Positions 49,578 to 58,407 of a stretch of 64,000 nucleotides of DNA are shown piece by piece (position 1 is the first letter of the stretch; each line of letters begins with the position of its first letter). The notes beneath the pieces were generated by a model. That model saw nothing but the letters and a program-made list of their open reading frames with translations. It ran no database searches and was not told where the DNA came from. The stretch lies in the NCBI RefSeq assembly GCF_002080455.1, contig NZ_CP020555.1:6422501-6486500 (forward strand), read 5' to 3'. Position numbers and translations under genes: made by a program. This DNA comes from Streptomyces sp. Sge12. Its GTDB lineage: Bacteria > Actinomycetota > Actinomycetes > Streptomycetales > Streptomycetaceae.

Positions 49578-51275
49578 ATGACGTCCACGGTGCCCACCAC
49601 CGCCGTCCCGCACAGCGACGGACAGCCGCCGATCACCATGTTCGGCCCGGACTTCCCGTACGCCTACGACGACTTCCTCGCCCACCCGGCCGGCCTCGGC
49701 CAGATACCGGCGACCGAGCTCGGCACCGAGGTCGCCGTCATCGGCGGCGGGCTGTCCGGCATCATCTCGGCGTACGAGCTGATGAAGATGGGCCTGAAGC
49801 CCGTCGTGTACGAGGCCGACCAGATCGGCGGCCGCCTGCGCACCGTCGGCTTCGAGGGCGCCGGCACCGAGGAGCTGACCGCGGAGATGGGCGCCATGCG
49901 CTTCCCGCCGTCCTCCACGGCCCTGCAGCACTACATCGACCTCGTCGGCCTGGTCACCGAGCCCTTCCCGAACCCGCTCGCCGAGTCGACCCCCTCGACG
50001 GTCGTCGACCTCAAGGGCGAGACGCACTACGCCGAGACGATCGCGGACCTCCCGCAGATCTACCGCGACGTGTCCGCCGCGTGGAACGCCTGCCTCGACG
50101 AGGGCGCCGACTTCTCCGACATGAACACCGCGATGCGCGAGCGGGACGTCCCGCGCATCCGCGAGATCTGGGCCAAGCTCGTCGAGAAGCTCGACGACGA
50201 GACCTTCTACGGCTTCCTCTGCAAGTCCGAGGCCTTCAAGTCCTTCCGCAAGCGCGAGATCTTCGGCCAGGTCGGCTTCGGCACGGGGGGCTGGGACACC
50301 GACTTCCCGAACTCCATCCTGGAGATCCTGCGCGTCGTCTACACCGAGGCCGACGACCACCACCGCGGCATCGTGGGCGGCTCCCAGCAGCTGCCGATGC
50401 GCCTGTGGGAGCGCGAGCCCGAGAAGATCGTGCACTGGGCCCAGGGCACGTCCCTGTCCACCCTGCACGACGGCACCCCGCGCCCGGCGGTCACCCGCCT
50501 GCACCGCACGGCCGGCAACCGCATCACGGTCACCGACTCCTCCGGCGACATCCGCACGTACCGCGCCGCGATCTTCACGGCCCAGTCCTGGATGCTGCTG
50601 TCGCAGATCGAGTGCGACGACACGCTGTTCCCGATCGACCACTGGACGGCGATCGAGCGCACCCACTACATGGAGTCGTCCAAGCTGTTCGTCCCCGTCG
50701 ACCGGCCGTTCTGGCTCGACAAGGACGAGGAGACGGGTCGCGACGTCATGTCGATGACCCTCACGGACCGCATGACCCGCGGCACGTACCTCCTGGACAA
50801 CGGCCCGGACAAGCCCGCCGTCATCTGCCTCTCGTACACCTGGTGCGACGACAGCCTGAAGTGGCTGCCGCTGTCCGCGAACGAGCGGATGGAGGTCATG
50901 CTGAAGTCCCTCGGCGAGATCTACCCGAAGGTCGACATCCGCCGCCACATCATCGGCAACCCGGTCACCGTGTCCTGGGAGAACGAGCCCTACTTCATGG
51001 GCGCGTTCAAGGCCAACCTCCCGGGCCACTACCGCTACCAGCGCCGCCTGTTCACCCACTTCATGCAGGACCGCCTCCCCGAGGACAAGCGCGGCATCTT
51101 CCTCGCGGGCGACGACATCTCCTGGACGGCCGGCTGGGCCGAGGGCGCGGTCCAGACCGCCCTCAACGCCGTCTGGGGCGTCATGCACCACCTCGGCGGG
51201 TCCACGGACTCCACCAACCCGGGCCCGGGCGACGTCTACGACGAGATCGCCCCGGTCGAACTCCCCGAGGACTGA
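49578..51275 (+). CDS. davB: Flavin amino-acid 2-monooxygenase, DavB-like (lysine or arginine 2-monooxygenase type)
   Basis: A 565-residue FAD enzyme oxidatively decarboxylating an amino acid to an amide. The opening ITMFGPDFPYAYDDFLAHPAGLG and the FAD motif VAVIGGGLSGIISAYELMKMG match lysine 2-monooxygenase closely. The closing segments MGAFKANLPGHYRYQRRLFTHFMQ (core PGHYRYQRR) and IFLAGDDISWTAGWAEGAVQTALNAVWG are also family-typical. AAGGAG precedes the ATG. Together with davA it forms a catabolic pair. Lysine versus arginine cannot be decided from sequence by eye. Confidence 0.87.
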   Translation: MTSTVPTTAVPHSDGQPPITMFGPDFPYAYDDFLAHPAGLGQIPATELGTEVAVIGGGLSGIISAYELMKMGLKPVVYEADQIGGRLRTVGFEGAGTEELTAEMGAMRFPPSSTALQHYIDLVGLVTEPFPNPLAESTPSTVVDLKGETHYAETIADLPQIYRDVSAAWNACLDEGADFSDMNTAMRERDVPRIREIWAKLVEKLDDETFYGFLCKSEAFKSFRKREIFGQVGFGTGGWDTDFPNSILEILRVVYTEADDHHRGIVGGSQQLPMRLWEREPEKIVHWAQGTSLSTLHDGTPRPAVTRLHRTAGNRITVTDSSGDIRTYRAAIFTAQSWMLLSQIECDDTLFPIDHWTAIERTHYMESSKLFVPVDRPFWLDKDEETGRDVMSMTLTDRMTRGTYLLDNGPDKPAVICLSYTWCDDSLKWLPLSANERMEVMLKSLGEIYPKVDIRRHIIGNPVTVSWENEPYFMGAFKANLPGHYRYQRRLFTHFMQDRLPEDKRGIFLAGDDISWTAGWAEGAVQTALNAVWGVMHHLGGSTDSTNPGPGDVYDEIAPVELPED

Positions 51276-51296
51276 CCCCGAGGGCATCAAGGCCAC

Positions 51297-51333
51297 GGGC
51301 CGTTCCCCGCGCGAGCAGCGCGGGGAACGGCCC
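51297..51333 (+). terminator. Terminator of the davA-davB unit
   Basis: A perfect 16-bp stem (GGGCCGTTCCCCGCGC with GCGCGGGGAACGGCCC) around GAGCA, 22 bp after the davB stop, followed by GTTCTC. Confidence 0.85.
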
Positions 51334-51385
51334 GTTCTCATGTCCGCCGTCGCCGTCGCCGTCGCCGTTCCCGGCGCCGGGAACG

Positions 51386-51422
51386 GCAGAAGCCCTGCCG
51401 GAGGATCCGGCAGGGCTTCTGC
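51386..51422 (-). terminator. Terminator of the RHS/immunity unit
   Basis: A 16-bp stem (GCAGAAGCCCTGCCGG with CCGGCAGGGCTTCTGC) around AGGAT, about 35 bp beyond the minus-strand stop at 51457. A short GCCGTC repeat tract (51344-51367) lies between the two facing terminators. Confidence 0.75.
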
Positions 51423-51456
51423 GCAAGTGTCGGGCAGGTTCACCCGTCGCCGGGGT

Positions 51457-51732
51457 TCACTCCGAGGCCGAATCGGCTGCCTTCTGTGCCTCGTCGAGCC
51501 AAGCGGTGAAATCCTCCATGCCATGCATGTACTCGTCGGGGGAAATCTTCATGTCAGCCCCGGACAAAGTTGACAGGACATCCCAGAGCGACAGGTCAGA
51601 AATTTCCTGCTCGCGCTCCGAAACCCAGACCATGGCCCAATCCGCCACGTCTTCCCTGGTGGACTCGCCTGAAATCAGGGACTCGATCATCTTCAGCGCG
51701 ACCTCGAAGGTCGGCAGATCGTCAGCTACCAC
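51457..51732 (-). CDS. Candidate immunity protein of the RHS toxin
   Basis: A 91-residue, strongly acidic protein (many Asp/Glu, few Lys/Arg). It is predicted helical (FEVALKMIESLISG, then DVADWAMVWVSEREQEI and YMHGMEDFTAWLDEAQK). It starts at GTG 51732 inside the last codons of the RHS gene (7-nt overlap), the usual place for a polymorphic-toxin immunity gene. Its charge is opposite to that of the basic toxin domain. No family name is recognised. It would act in the cytoplasm by binding the toxin tip. Local GC content is lower than in neighbouring genes. Confidence 0.7.
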   Translation of the reverse strand: MVADDLPTFEVALKMIESLISGESTREDVADWAMVWVSEREQEISDLSLWDVLSTLSGADMKISPDEYMHGMEDFTAWLDEAQKAADSASE

Positions 51733-54700
51733 TTTCCTGTGAACTTCCCGAGTATGTCGAACACGTAGTGGACTTTCTTCCCGCCCGTGAATTTTATGTC
51801 CGGACGGACCTGTCGAATCCGTCCCGCCCCGTCCAAGGTCTCATGCCAAGTGCGGCTGTTTCCGTTGACCGGATTCCATTCCCGTACGAGCCGTCGGCCG
51901 ATCATCTCGCCAGGGTTTTTGGCCGGATCAACCTTCCCATAGTACCGGATCCTGCCATCGGGGAGGTCTCTGACTGAGTCCTTGCCGTACTTCTCGGTCT
52001 GCCGGAGGTGCTCAGAGAGCTTCGACTTTGTGCTCGGATAGTCCTTGGTCTGGCTCTGCTGAGACTTCTTCGGTGTGGGATTCTGTGATTTCTGCGGCGA
52101 TTTCTTTGGCGCTGCCGCCTGCTTCGCGGAGGGCGCCTTCTTTGCTGCGGCCTGCTGCTTCGGAGCTGCCTTCGGCGCAGGCTTCTTCGCTGCCTGCTTC
52201 GCTGCCTGCTTCTTGGCCGCCTGCTGAGCCGCCTGCTTCGCTGCCTGCTTCTTGGCTGCTTCCGCCGCCAGCTTCTTGGCTGCTTCAGCGGCCGCCTTCT
52301 TGACGGCCTCCTCGGCCGCCTTCTTGGCAGCTTCCTGAGCCGCCTTCTTCGCGGCCTCCATCGCCAGACGCTTGGCCAGTTCGGCGGCGGCCCTCCTGGC
52401 CGCCTCGATCGCGGCACGGCGGGCGATCTCCCTGGCGATCGCCTGGGCCGCTATCCGGAGGGCGATCGCGGCGAGGAGAGGAACGATCTTGCCGTCCGGG
52501 TCGGAGATCGACACCGGGTTGTTGTTGGCGTACGCGTACCCGTTCATCTGCTGCGGGTCGTTGGCGTCGATCAGTGGGTCGACCGACAGGAATCGCCCGG
52601 TGGCCGGCTCGTAGGAGCGGACACCCAGCTGAGTCAGTCCCGTGGAGGCGTCGACCGTGCCGCCGACGAAGCCCTTCTGGTTCGGCCAGGCTTGGGGCGC
52701 CGAGCCCCGGGTCTCGCCGTAGGGGGTCATGTCCCGCCGGGCGGCGGTCATTGTCCCGCCGGCATCCACCGCGATGGTCGCGGTGTTGTGGTGGTCCGCG
52801 GACAGGTAGGAGACCTTCCCGTCCGAGGAGCGGACGGCGACGGTCGACTGACCGAAGTTGTACCCGCGGGTGGCCTTGGTAGTGCCGTCCGCGGCAAGGG
52901 ACACCTCGGTGCCGGCCAGGTAGAGCGTGGTTCCTGAAGGGTCCTTGCGCAGCAGGCGGTTGCCCTCCGCGTCATAGACGTACTCGGTGACCTTGGTGCC
53001 CTCGGTGACCTTGGTGAGCTGCCCCTCGGCGTCCCATTCGAGCTTCTGCTCGGAGTTACCGACCTTGCGGAGGGTGGTGTTGCCGGTGGCGTCGTATGCG
53101 TACGAGTCCTTGCGGGTCCCCGTCGGTTCGACGATGTCCACGCCGCTCAGGGTGTGCGGCTGGTTGCCCTTGGCGGCCGGGTAGGCGTAGGAGTGGCGGG
53201 TCTCGCCGTTGCCCACGTCGTGCTTGGTCTCGCTGGTGCGGTTGCCCGTCGGGTCGAACGTGTACGAGTGCCAGTACGGCGACACACCGCCGACGGTGGC
53301 CGCGGACGGTCCGCCCGCGCAGGTCGTCTTCGCGGTCCAACCCTCGGTCATACGACGCAGGTAGTCGTAGGAGAAGCACTGCGTGTCGCGGGTCGTCCCC
53401 TCGCGCAGTTCGCTGAGAGAAGTGATGTTGCCCGCGGGGTCGTAGGCGTAGTCGACCTCGGACAGCGCGGACGGTGCGACCTCACGGTCCGCGAACGACT
53501 TGGTGACCCGGCGGGTCGAGTCGTCCAGGTAGTTGGTGTGGATCATGCGCTTGCCCTTGGCGCCCTGCATGTACTGCATGACTTCGCCGAAGGGGGTGTA
53601 GCGGCTGCTGCTGACGTACTCGGCGGCACCCTTGACCGTGCTGGGCAGGCCCGCCGCGTTATAGCCGAAGTCCAGCTTCTCCGCGGGAAGACCGCCGGCG
53701 GCGGGGAGGTGTGCCGAGAGCGGGTCGCCAGCGCTGTTGTAGTCGACCCTGGACTCGTAGCTTCCGGAGAGCTTGCCCTGCCCGTCCGGGATCGTGGTCC
53801 TGGACCCGGTCGGGGCTCCGCTGCTGTCGTAGCCCAGCACGGAAGTGGTGTACGGCTTCCCGTCGGTGTAGCGGGTCGAGGAAGTCAACTGTCCCTTGGA
53901 GAGGGTGTCGTACGTCCACTCGGCGCGCTTCGGTCCGGTCGGAGTCCCGTCTCGCTGTTCCAGCGGTCGGCCGAGCCTGTCGTAGGAGACGTGGATGCTC
54001 TTACCGCGGGCGTCGGTGGTGGAGAGCAGCTGGTCGCCGTCGTCAAAGGCGTAGGTGGTGGTGCCGCGGTCGGGATCACGGTCCTTGCTCTTGCGGCCGC
54101 GCAGGTCGTACTCGTACTGCCAGACGTTTCCGACCGGGTCGACGACCTGGGTCAGCTCACCGCCGGGATCGTAGCTGTAGCGGGTGCTGTCGAAGTCGCC
54201 GCCGACCTGTCGGCCCTTGTGCTGCCGCAGCTCCACCGGTTTGCCCCGGGCGTCGGTGATGGTCGTGGTGACCGTGCTGCCCTCGGGCGGGACGACGTGG
54301 TGGCGGTCACCTTCATAGGTGGTCGTCGTGCGCCATTTCTCGGTGCCGAGGCTGTAGAACAGGTCGACGGTCTTGCGTCCGGCGCCGTCGTAGAGGTAAC
54401 CGTGCTGACGGATGATCTGGTTGTCAGGGACGGATACCAGCGTGGTGCCGGGGTTGCTCTTCTCCAGGTACGGGCCGGATTCCTTCACCTGCAGGCCACG
54501 GGAGTCGTACACCGTGTCGGTGACGACACGGCCGGAGCGTGCTTCGTCGTTCTGGTTGAGGTCGGAGCGCGTGGCCTGGGTCTGGCGCGAGCGCATCAGA
54601 CCGTCGTACAGCTCGTGGTTGACGGTGTAGGTGTCGTCGGCGAGGCGCGTGCGGGTGGTGACGGCGGAGGGGCCGTCCTTGCGGAGCAGGTAGGAGATCT

Positions 54701-57700
54701 CGACGTCAGGCTTCTGGTCCCGGGTCCGGCCGACTTCCCAGCCCTTGACCAGGCGGCCCAGCGCGTCGTACTCGGACTCCTCCCGGCGTCCGTCACCGTC
54801 GACCTCGGTCAGGGTGAGGCCGCGGGTCGGGTCGATGATGTCGGTCTCGGTGTGACCGAGCGGGTTGGTCGTGACCACCTGGTGCGGCATCTCACCGGTG
54901 GCCGGGGTGTACTCGGTCCTGGCGGTGTTGCCCAGCGCGTCCGTGGTCTCCACAGAGCGGCCGTACTGGTCGAACTTCTCCGTGCCGGTGGTCACATAGC
55001 GGGGCTGACCAGCGACGTATTCGGCCAGCTCCTCGGCTCGCGTGGCGTCGCCCCTGACCGGGGCCTCACCGAAGCCCTTGCCGTCGTAGTGCGTGCGTTC
55101 GTCGGAGACGACGTGCACCGGTCGCTGGACGGCGGCGTTGCAGGCGACGGAGACGGTCTCCTCGCGGGATTCCAGATCCAGCAGGTGCTTCCCGGCGTTC
55201 TGGGCGTACTCGGTGCGGGTGCACTGGTCGTCGCTGCTCGTGGACGTGTCGCCCAGGTCGTTGACCTGGGTGATCAGCCCGTGCTCGTTGTAGGACTTCT
55301 CCACCGCCGTGCGCCGGAAGCCGCCCTGGACGGCGGTACGGGTGCGCTCCGCGCCGTTGTTGAAGCGCTGAGCGGTGAGTGCGGTCGTGCCGGTGCGGTT
55401 GCGGGTCGCGGTCGGAGCACTGATCGACGGCTCGTACGAGGTTGCCGAGATCAGCGCGCCGCCGTCGCCGTTGTACGTGAGGGTTTCGCGGGTGACACCG
55501 GCCTGCGAGAGGTGGTCGGTGATCTGGTTGCCCTCGGAGTCGGCGACCTTGACGCTGCGGGTACCGCCGGAGGCGGTGCGGTCGCCGTCCAGGCCCCGGA
55601 AGTAGACGTTCTCCGAACGCGTGCGCTGGTCGGCGCCGTCGCCCGTGCGGGTGATGACCTTGCCGTAGCCGCGCCACTGGTTCCAGGTGCGCTCGGTGTC
55701 GCGGAGGAACTCGGAGGTGTCGTACGCCCAGGCCGGGGCGCCGGAGTACTCGTACCGGGTGACGGTCGAGGGGGATCCGCCGACGAGGTCGTTCTCGACG
55801 ACCTGGGTGGCGACGTACTTGTGGAAGTAGTCCTTGTAGGGCTTGGGCCGGCCGTCCGGGCCGATGGGCTGCCCCGGCGCGGACCAGTTGACCGGGTAGC
55901 AGCGCAGGGTGTTGTCGGCGTCCGAGGCCGGCAGGACTCCGTCGCGGTTGCACTCGGGAGCCGAGTAGGTGACGCCGATCAGACCACCGGATTCGGTGCT
56001 GATGGCGTTGATCCGGTAGCGGATGAAGGGCGGCAGGCCCTCCAGGCCGTCGACGCGGTTGGCCAGCTGCTGGCCGGAGAAGGTGATCTCCGGGGTGCTG
56101 AGCTCGCCGTTGGTCTTACCGGTGTGCTTGACCGAGGCCAGCCACAGGCCGTTGCTGGTGCCGTCGCCGGTCTGGGGGAAGGAGTGGGTCAGGTCCCAGC
56201 GGTCGACGTCCTTGTAAGCGCCCCGGGTCAGCACCTGGGTGGTGATGGCGGAGAACCGCTTGCGGGTCCAGAAGGTGGGGGAGTGCTGGTTCTTGCACTC
56301 CTTGCCGGGGGCGCAGAACTGGTCGACGGGGACGTCGGGCCAGTTCTTGGCGTTCTCCTTGGTGAACTTGGCGTCCGAGCAGTCCGCACCGGGCAGGCAG
56401 CGCTCGGCGGTGTCGAGGATCACCTTGGCCGGGGCCTTGGTGCCGTATTCGGCGCCGGTCCGCAGGCCGTACTCGACGCGGCTGAGGTGTCCGCCCCGGG
56501 TGTACTCGACGCCCTGGAGCTTCTTGTCCGCGCCGTAGCGGTTGGTCTCCTTGGCGTAGTAGTAGACCATGGCGTTCCCCTGCACGTCGGAGACGTGGTC
56601 GAGGTTGTAGCGCCAGGCGCGCTGCTTGCCGCCGTCCTTGCCGTACAGCGGGACGGTGAAGGCGGAGTTGGTCTCCTGGTCGCCGGCCTTCCAGTTGCCC
56701 GGCCGGTTGAGGCCGAAGGTGAAGACCGTGCCGGAGACGGTGGTCAGACGGAAGTAGCCGCCCTCGGCGTCCCCGTTGACGGCACCGGTGAGGTACTCGA
56801 CCTTGGAGCCGTCGTCCTTGACGCCCTTCCAGGTGCCGGTGGCGTCGTCCCTGACCAGCTCGGTGCCCGAGCCGTTGAGGGACAGCATGGCGTTCTCGGA
56901 GGCGAAGCAGAGGTCGCCCTTGCCGTCCTTGTACGCCACTCCGGAGCCGGGGACGTCGGAGCACGGCTGGAAGCGGCGCTCGATGAAGCCGCCGGAGGTC
57001 AGCTCGAACCCGTCGCCCGCTTGCGAGGGCTGGGTGTTGCTGGCGGCCATGCGGCCGTCCACGCTCTGCGCGGAGTAGTTCAGCCCGAGCTCGGGAGAGA
57101 GATCCCCGGGAGCCTCCGGGGTGGACATGGGGTAGGTCCAGTTGAAGTCACCGGAGGCCCCGCCGGACTGCCAGCTCGACGTGGGGGCGAGCGGCGTCGC
57201 CTTGAAGTCCCCGCCGGTGCCGGAGGCGCCGGCCTCGGCGGCCAGGACCATCGGAGCGGCCGCTGCGGCGCTCCGCGCGGACAGCTGCTGAGGTGACTTG
57301 GTGCCGGTGCCGGTGCCGGTGCCGGCCAGGGAGATGTGGGCGGTCAGCGTCTTGTTCTTGACGTCATTCCCGCTGTCGACCGGAGTTCCGGTCTGGCACT
57401 CGCCCTTCTCGGGCGTGGTCAGCACACAGGCCGGGTACTGCACCACGCGCATGCGGCTCGCGAAATTCGCGCCGAACGCCCCCGCGAACGCGGAGTAGTC
57501 GACGGCGAGTTCGACGGTGCCGGGCGAAGGCGCGCCCGCGCCCGGTTCCACGGCCATCAGCACACCGTTGATGCCGGCCTTTTCGGCGTGGGTCTGATTC
57601 TTGACCGAGACCTTCACATTGGCCGGGGCGGCCGGAGCGGCCGATGCTCCCGCCCGGGTGAACGGAACTGCCGTGGCCGTGGAACGTATTGCGACGGGAA

Positions 57701-58079
57701 GCCCGCCTACGTCACTACGGGCGGGCGCAGCAGCCTGCGCGCGGGCAGCCACGGGGGAGCCGGGCTCCAGGAGGGCTTCGCCGCCCTTGGGCCAGGTGAC
57801 CTTGGGAGCCTTCTTCTGGGCGTTCTGCGCTGCTTCGTTCTTCGGCGCGGACTTGACCGGGACCGAGGCGCCGGCGAGTACCGGCTCGCTCTGGGTGCCG
57901 CGGACCTTGAACTTCTCGGTGGCCGCGGCCGCGGTGCTCACACCTGCCGAGATCAGCAGGGCGGAGCTGACGGTAATGGCAATGGCCTGGGCGGAACGGC
58001 GAATGTATGTGGGCCAGTTCCAGACGTTGTCGGAGCTCCAATGGGGCTCGGATCTCCTGGGTATTTGCGACGGACTCAC
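51726..58079 (-). CDS. RHS-repeat polymorphic toxin with Ala/Lys-rich linker and short C-terminal toxin domain
   Basis: A 2117-residue exported protein. Residues 29-52 form a signal/membrane segment (IAITVSSALLISAGVSTAAAA). A SpvB-like N-terminal part (LNYSAQSVDGRMAAS) is followed by a long RHS/YD-repeat shell (many YDxxGxx(T) units). The core ends with NGYAYANNNPVSISDPDGK near residue 1862. A tract of about 120 Ala/Lys-rich residues follows, then a basic C-terminal domain of about 105 residues containing RIRYYGKVDP, RLVREWNP, RTWHETLDG and KVHYVFDILGKF. The toxin family is not recognised; a nuclease is likely from charge. GAGGAA lies 7 nt before GTG 58079. Confidence 0.88.
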   Translation of the reverse strand: MSPSQIPRRSEPHWSSDNVWNWPTYIRRSAQAIAITVSSALLISAGVSTAAAATEKFKVRGTQSEPVLAGASVPVKSAPKNEAAQNAQKKAPKVTWPKGGEALLEPGSPVAARAQAAAPARSDVGGLPVAIRSTATAVPFTRAGASAAPAAPANVKVSVKNQTHAEKAGINGVLMAVEPGAGAPSPGTVELAVDYSAFAGAFGANFASRMRVVQYPACVLTTPEKGECQTGTPVDSGNDVKNKTLTAHISLAGTGTGTGTKSPQQLSARSAAAAAPMVLAAEAGASGTGGDFKATPLAPTSSWQSGGASGDFNWTYPMSTPEAPGDLSPELGLNYSAQSVDGRMAASNTQPSQAGDGFELTSGGFIERRFQPCSDVPGSGVAYKDGKGDLCFASENAMLSLNGSGTELVRDDATGTWKGVKDDGSKVEYLTGAVNGDAEGGYFRLTTVSGTVFTFGLNRPGNWKAGDQETNSAFTVPLYGKDGGKQRAWRYNLDHVSDVQGNAMVYYYAKETNRYGADKKLQGVEYTRGGHLSRVEYGLRTGAEYGTKAPAKVILDTAERCLPGADCSDAKFTKENAKNWPDVPVDQFCAPGKECKNQHSPTFWTRKRFSAITTQVLTRGAYKDVDRWDLTHSFPQTGDGTSNGLWLASVKHTGKTNGELSTPEITFSGQQLANRVDGLEGLPPFIRYRINAISTESGGLIGVTYSAPECNRDGVLPASDADNTLRCYPVNWSAPGQPIGPDGRPKPYKDYFHKYVATQVVENDLVGGSPSTVTRYEYSGAPAWAYDTSEFLRDTERTWNQWRGYGKVITRTGDGADQRTRSENVYFRGLDGDRTASGGTRSVKVADSEGNQITDHLSQAGVTRETLTYNGDGGALISATSYEPSISAPTATRNRTGTTALTAQRFNNGAERTRTAVQGGFRRTAVEKSYNEHGLITQVNDLGDTSTSSDDQCTRTEYAQNAGKHLLDLESREETVSVACNAAVQRPVHVVSDERTHYDGKGFGEAPVRGDATRAEELAEYVAGQPRYVTTGTEKFDQYGRSVETTDALGNTARTEYTPATGEMPHQVVTTNPLGHTETDIIDPTRGLTLTEVDGDGRREESEYDALGRLVKGWEVGRTRDQKPDVEISYLLRKDGPSAVTTRTRLADDTYTVNHELYDGLMRSRQTQATRSDLNQNDEARSGRVVTDTVYDSRGLQVKESGPYLEKSNPGTTLVSVPDNQIIRQHGYLYDGAGRKTVDLFYSLGTEKWRTTTTYEGDRHHVVPPEGSTVTTTITDARGKPVELRQHKGRQVGGDFDSTRYSYDPGGELTQVVDPVGNVWQYEYDLRGRKSKDRDPDRGTTTYAFDDGDQLLSTTDARGKSIHVSYDRLGRPLEQRDGTPTGPKRAEWTYDTLSKGQLTSSTRYTDGKPYTTSVLGYDSSGAPTGSRTTIPDGQGKLSGSYESRVDYNSAGDPLSAHLPAAGGLPAEKLDFGYNAAGLPSTVKGAAEYVSSSRYTPFGEVMQYMQGAKGKRMIHTNYLDDSTRRVTKSFADREVAPSALSEVDYAYDPAGNITSLSELREGTTRDTQCFSYDYLRRMTEGWTAKTTCAGGPSAATVGGVSPYWHSYTFDPTGNRTSETKHDVGNGETRHSYAYPAAKGNQPHTLSGVDIVEPTGTRKDSYAYDATGNTTLRKVGNSEQKLEWDAEGQLTKVTEGTKVTEYVYDAEGNRLLRKDPSGTTLYLAGTEVSLAADGTTKATRGYNFGQSTVAVRSSDGKVSYLSADHHNTATIAVDAGGTMTAARRDMTPYGETRGSAPQAWPNQKGFVGGTVDASTGLTQLGVRSYEPATGRFLSVDPLIDANDPQQMNGYAYANNNPVSISDPDGKIVPLLAAIALRIAAQAIAREIARRAAIEAARRAAAELAKRLAMEAAKKAAQEAAKKAAEEAVKKAAAEAAKKLAAEAAKKQAAKQAAQQAAKKQAAKQAAKKPAPKAAPKQQAAAKKAPSAKQAAAPKKSPQKSQNPTPKKSQQSQTKDYPSTKSKLSEHLRQTEKYGKDSVRDLPDGRIRYYGKVDPAKNPGEMIGRRLVREWNPVNGNSRTWHETLDGAGRIRQVRPDIKFTGGKKVHYVFDILGKFTGKW

Positions 58080-58407
58080 GCAATTCCTCTATGCAGAATG
58101 AGGCGCGTTGACGACCAACGCACCTATCACGCACACAGTAAACGATCAATCCTGTCATGGTCATGCATAAGTCAAGATAGTCCCATAGTGGAACCGGACG
58201 AACCCCTTCCGACTTGCCCGTAAACCCAGAGGAAGGTCAAGGATGAGTATAAGTATGATCTAGTTCCGTAAGGTTCTGGGTGTGTGTGATCTTCGGCTCG
58301 CCCTCGGTCATCCACCCGCCAGCACGCGGAGCCCCCGAACTCTTCACGTGTGCCGCCGACGAGGCGGTCGCCCAATCCGATCGCCGTCACCCTTGGATGG
58401 TTTCGCC
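58080..58407. promoter_or_regulatory. AT-richer divergent promoter region between RHS toxin and secreted protein genes
   Basis: The 328-bp region is clearly less GC-rich than its surroundings. On the minus strand, TTGATC (58144-58149) and TAGGTG (58121-58126) with a 17-bp spacer form a good candidate promoter for the RHS gene. An inverted repeat GCGTTG-N5-CAACGC (58105-58121) sits at its expected start point and could be an operator. On the plus strand TATGAT (58254-58259) is a possible -10 for the secreted-protein gene, without a clear -35. Confidence 0.5.

Noticed and set aside
51344..51367. GCCGTC hexanucleotide tract between facing terminators
   Set aside because: Short simple repeat with no gene or known element attached. 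Mentioned only as part of the terminator region.
52090..52460. Tandem DNA repeat or CRISPR-like array at the end of the RHS gene
   Set aside because: The repeats are in-frame Ala/Lys codons without regular spacers. This is a coding low-complexity linker.
53154..57296. 1380-codon open frame on the plus strand opposite the RHS gene
   Set aside because: It is the antisense shadow of the RHS repeats (Val/Gly/Leu-rich repeats without motifs). The RHS frame has clear YD repeats and a ribosome-binding site.
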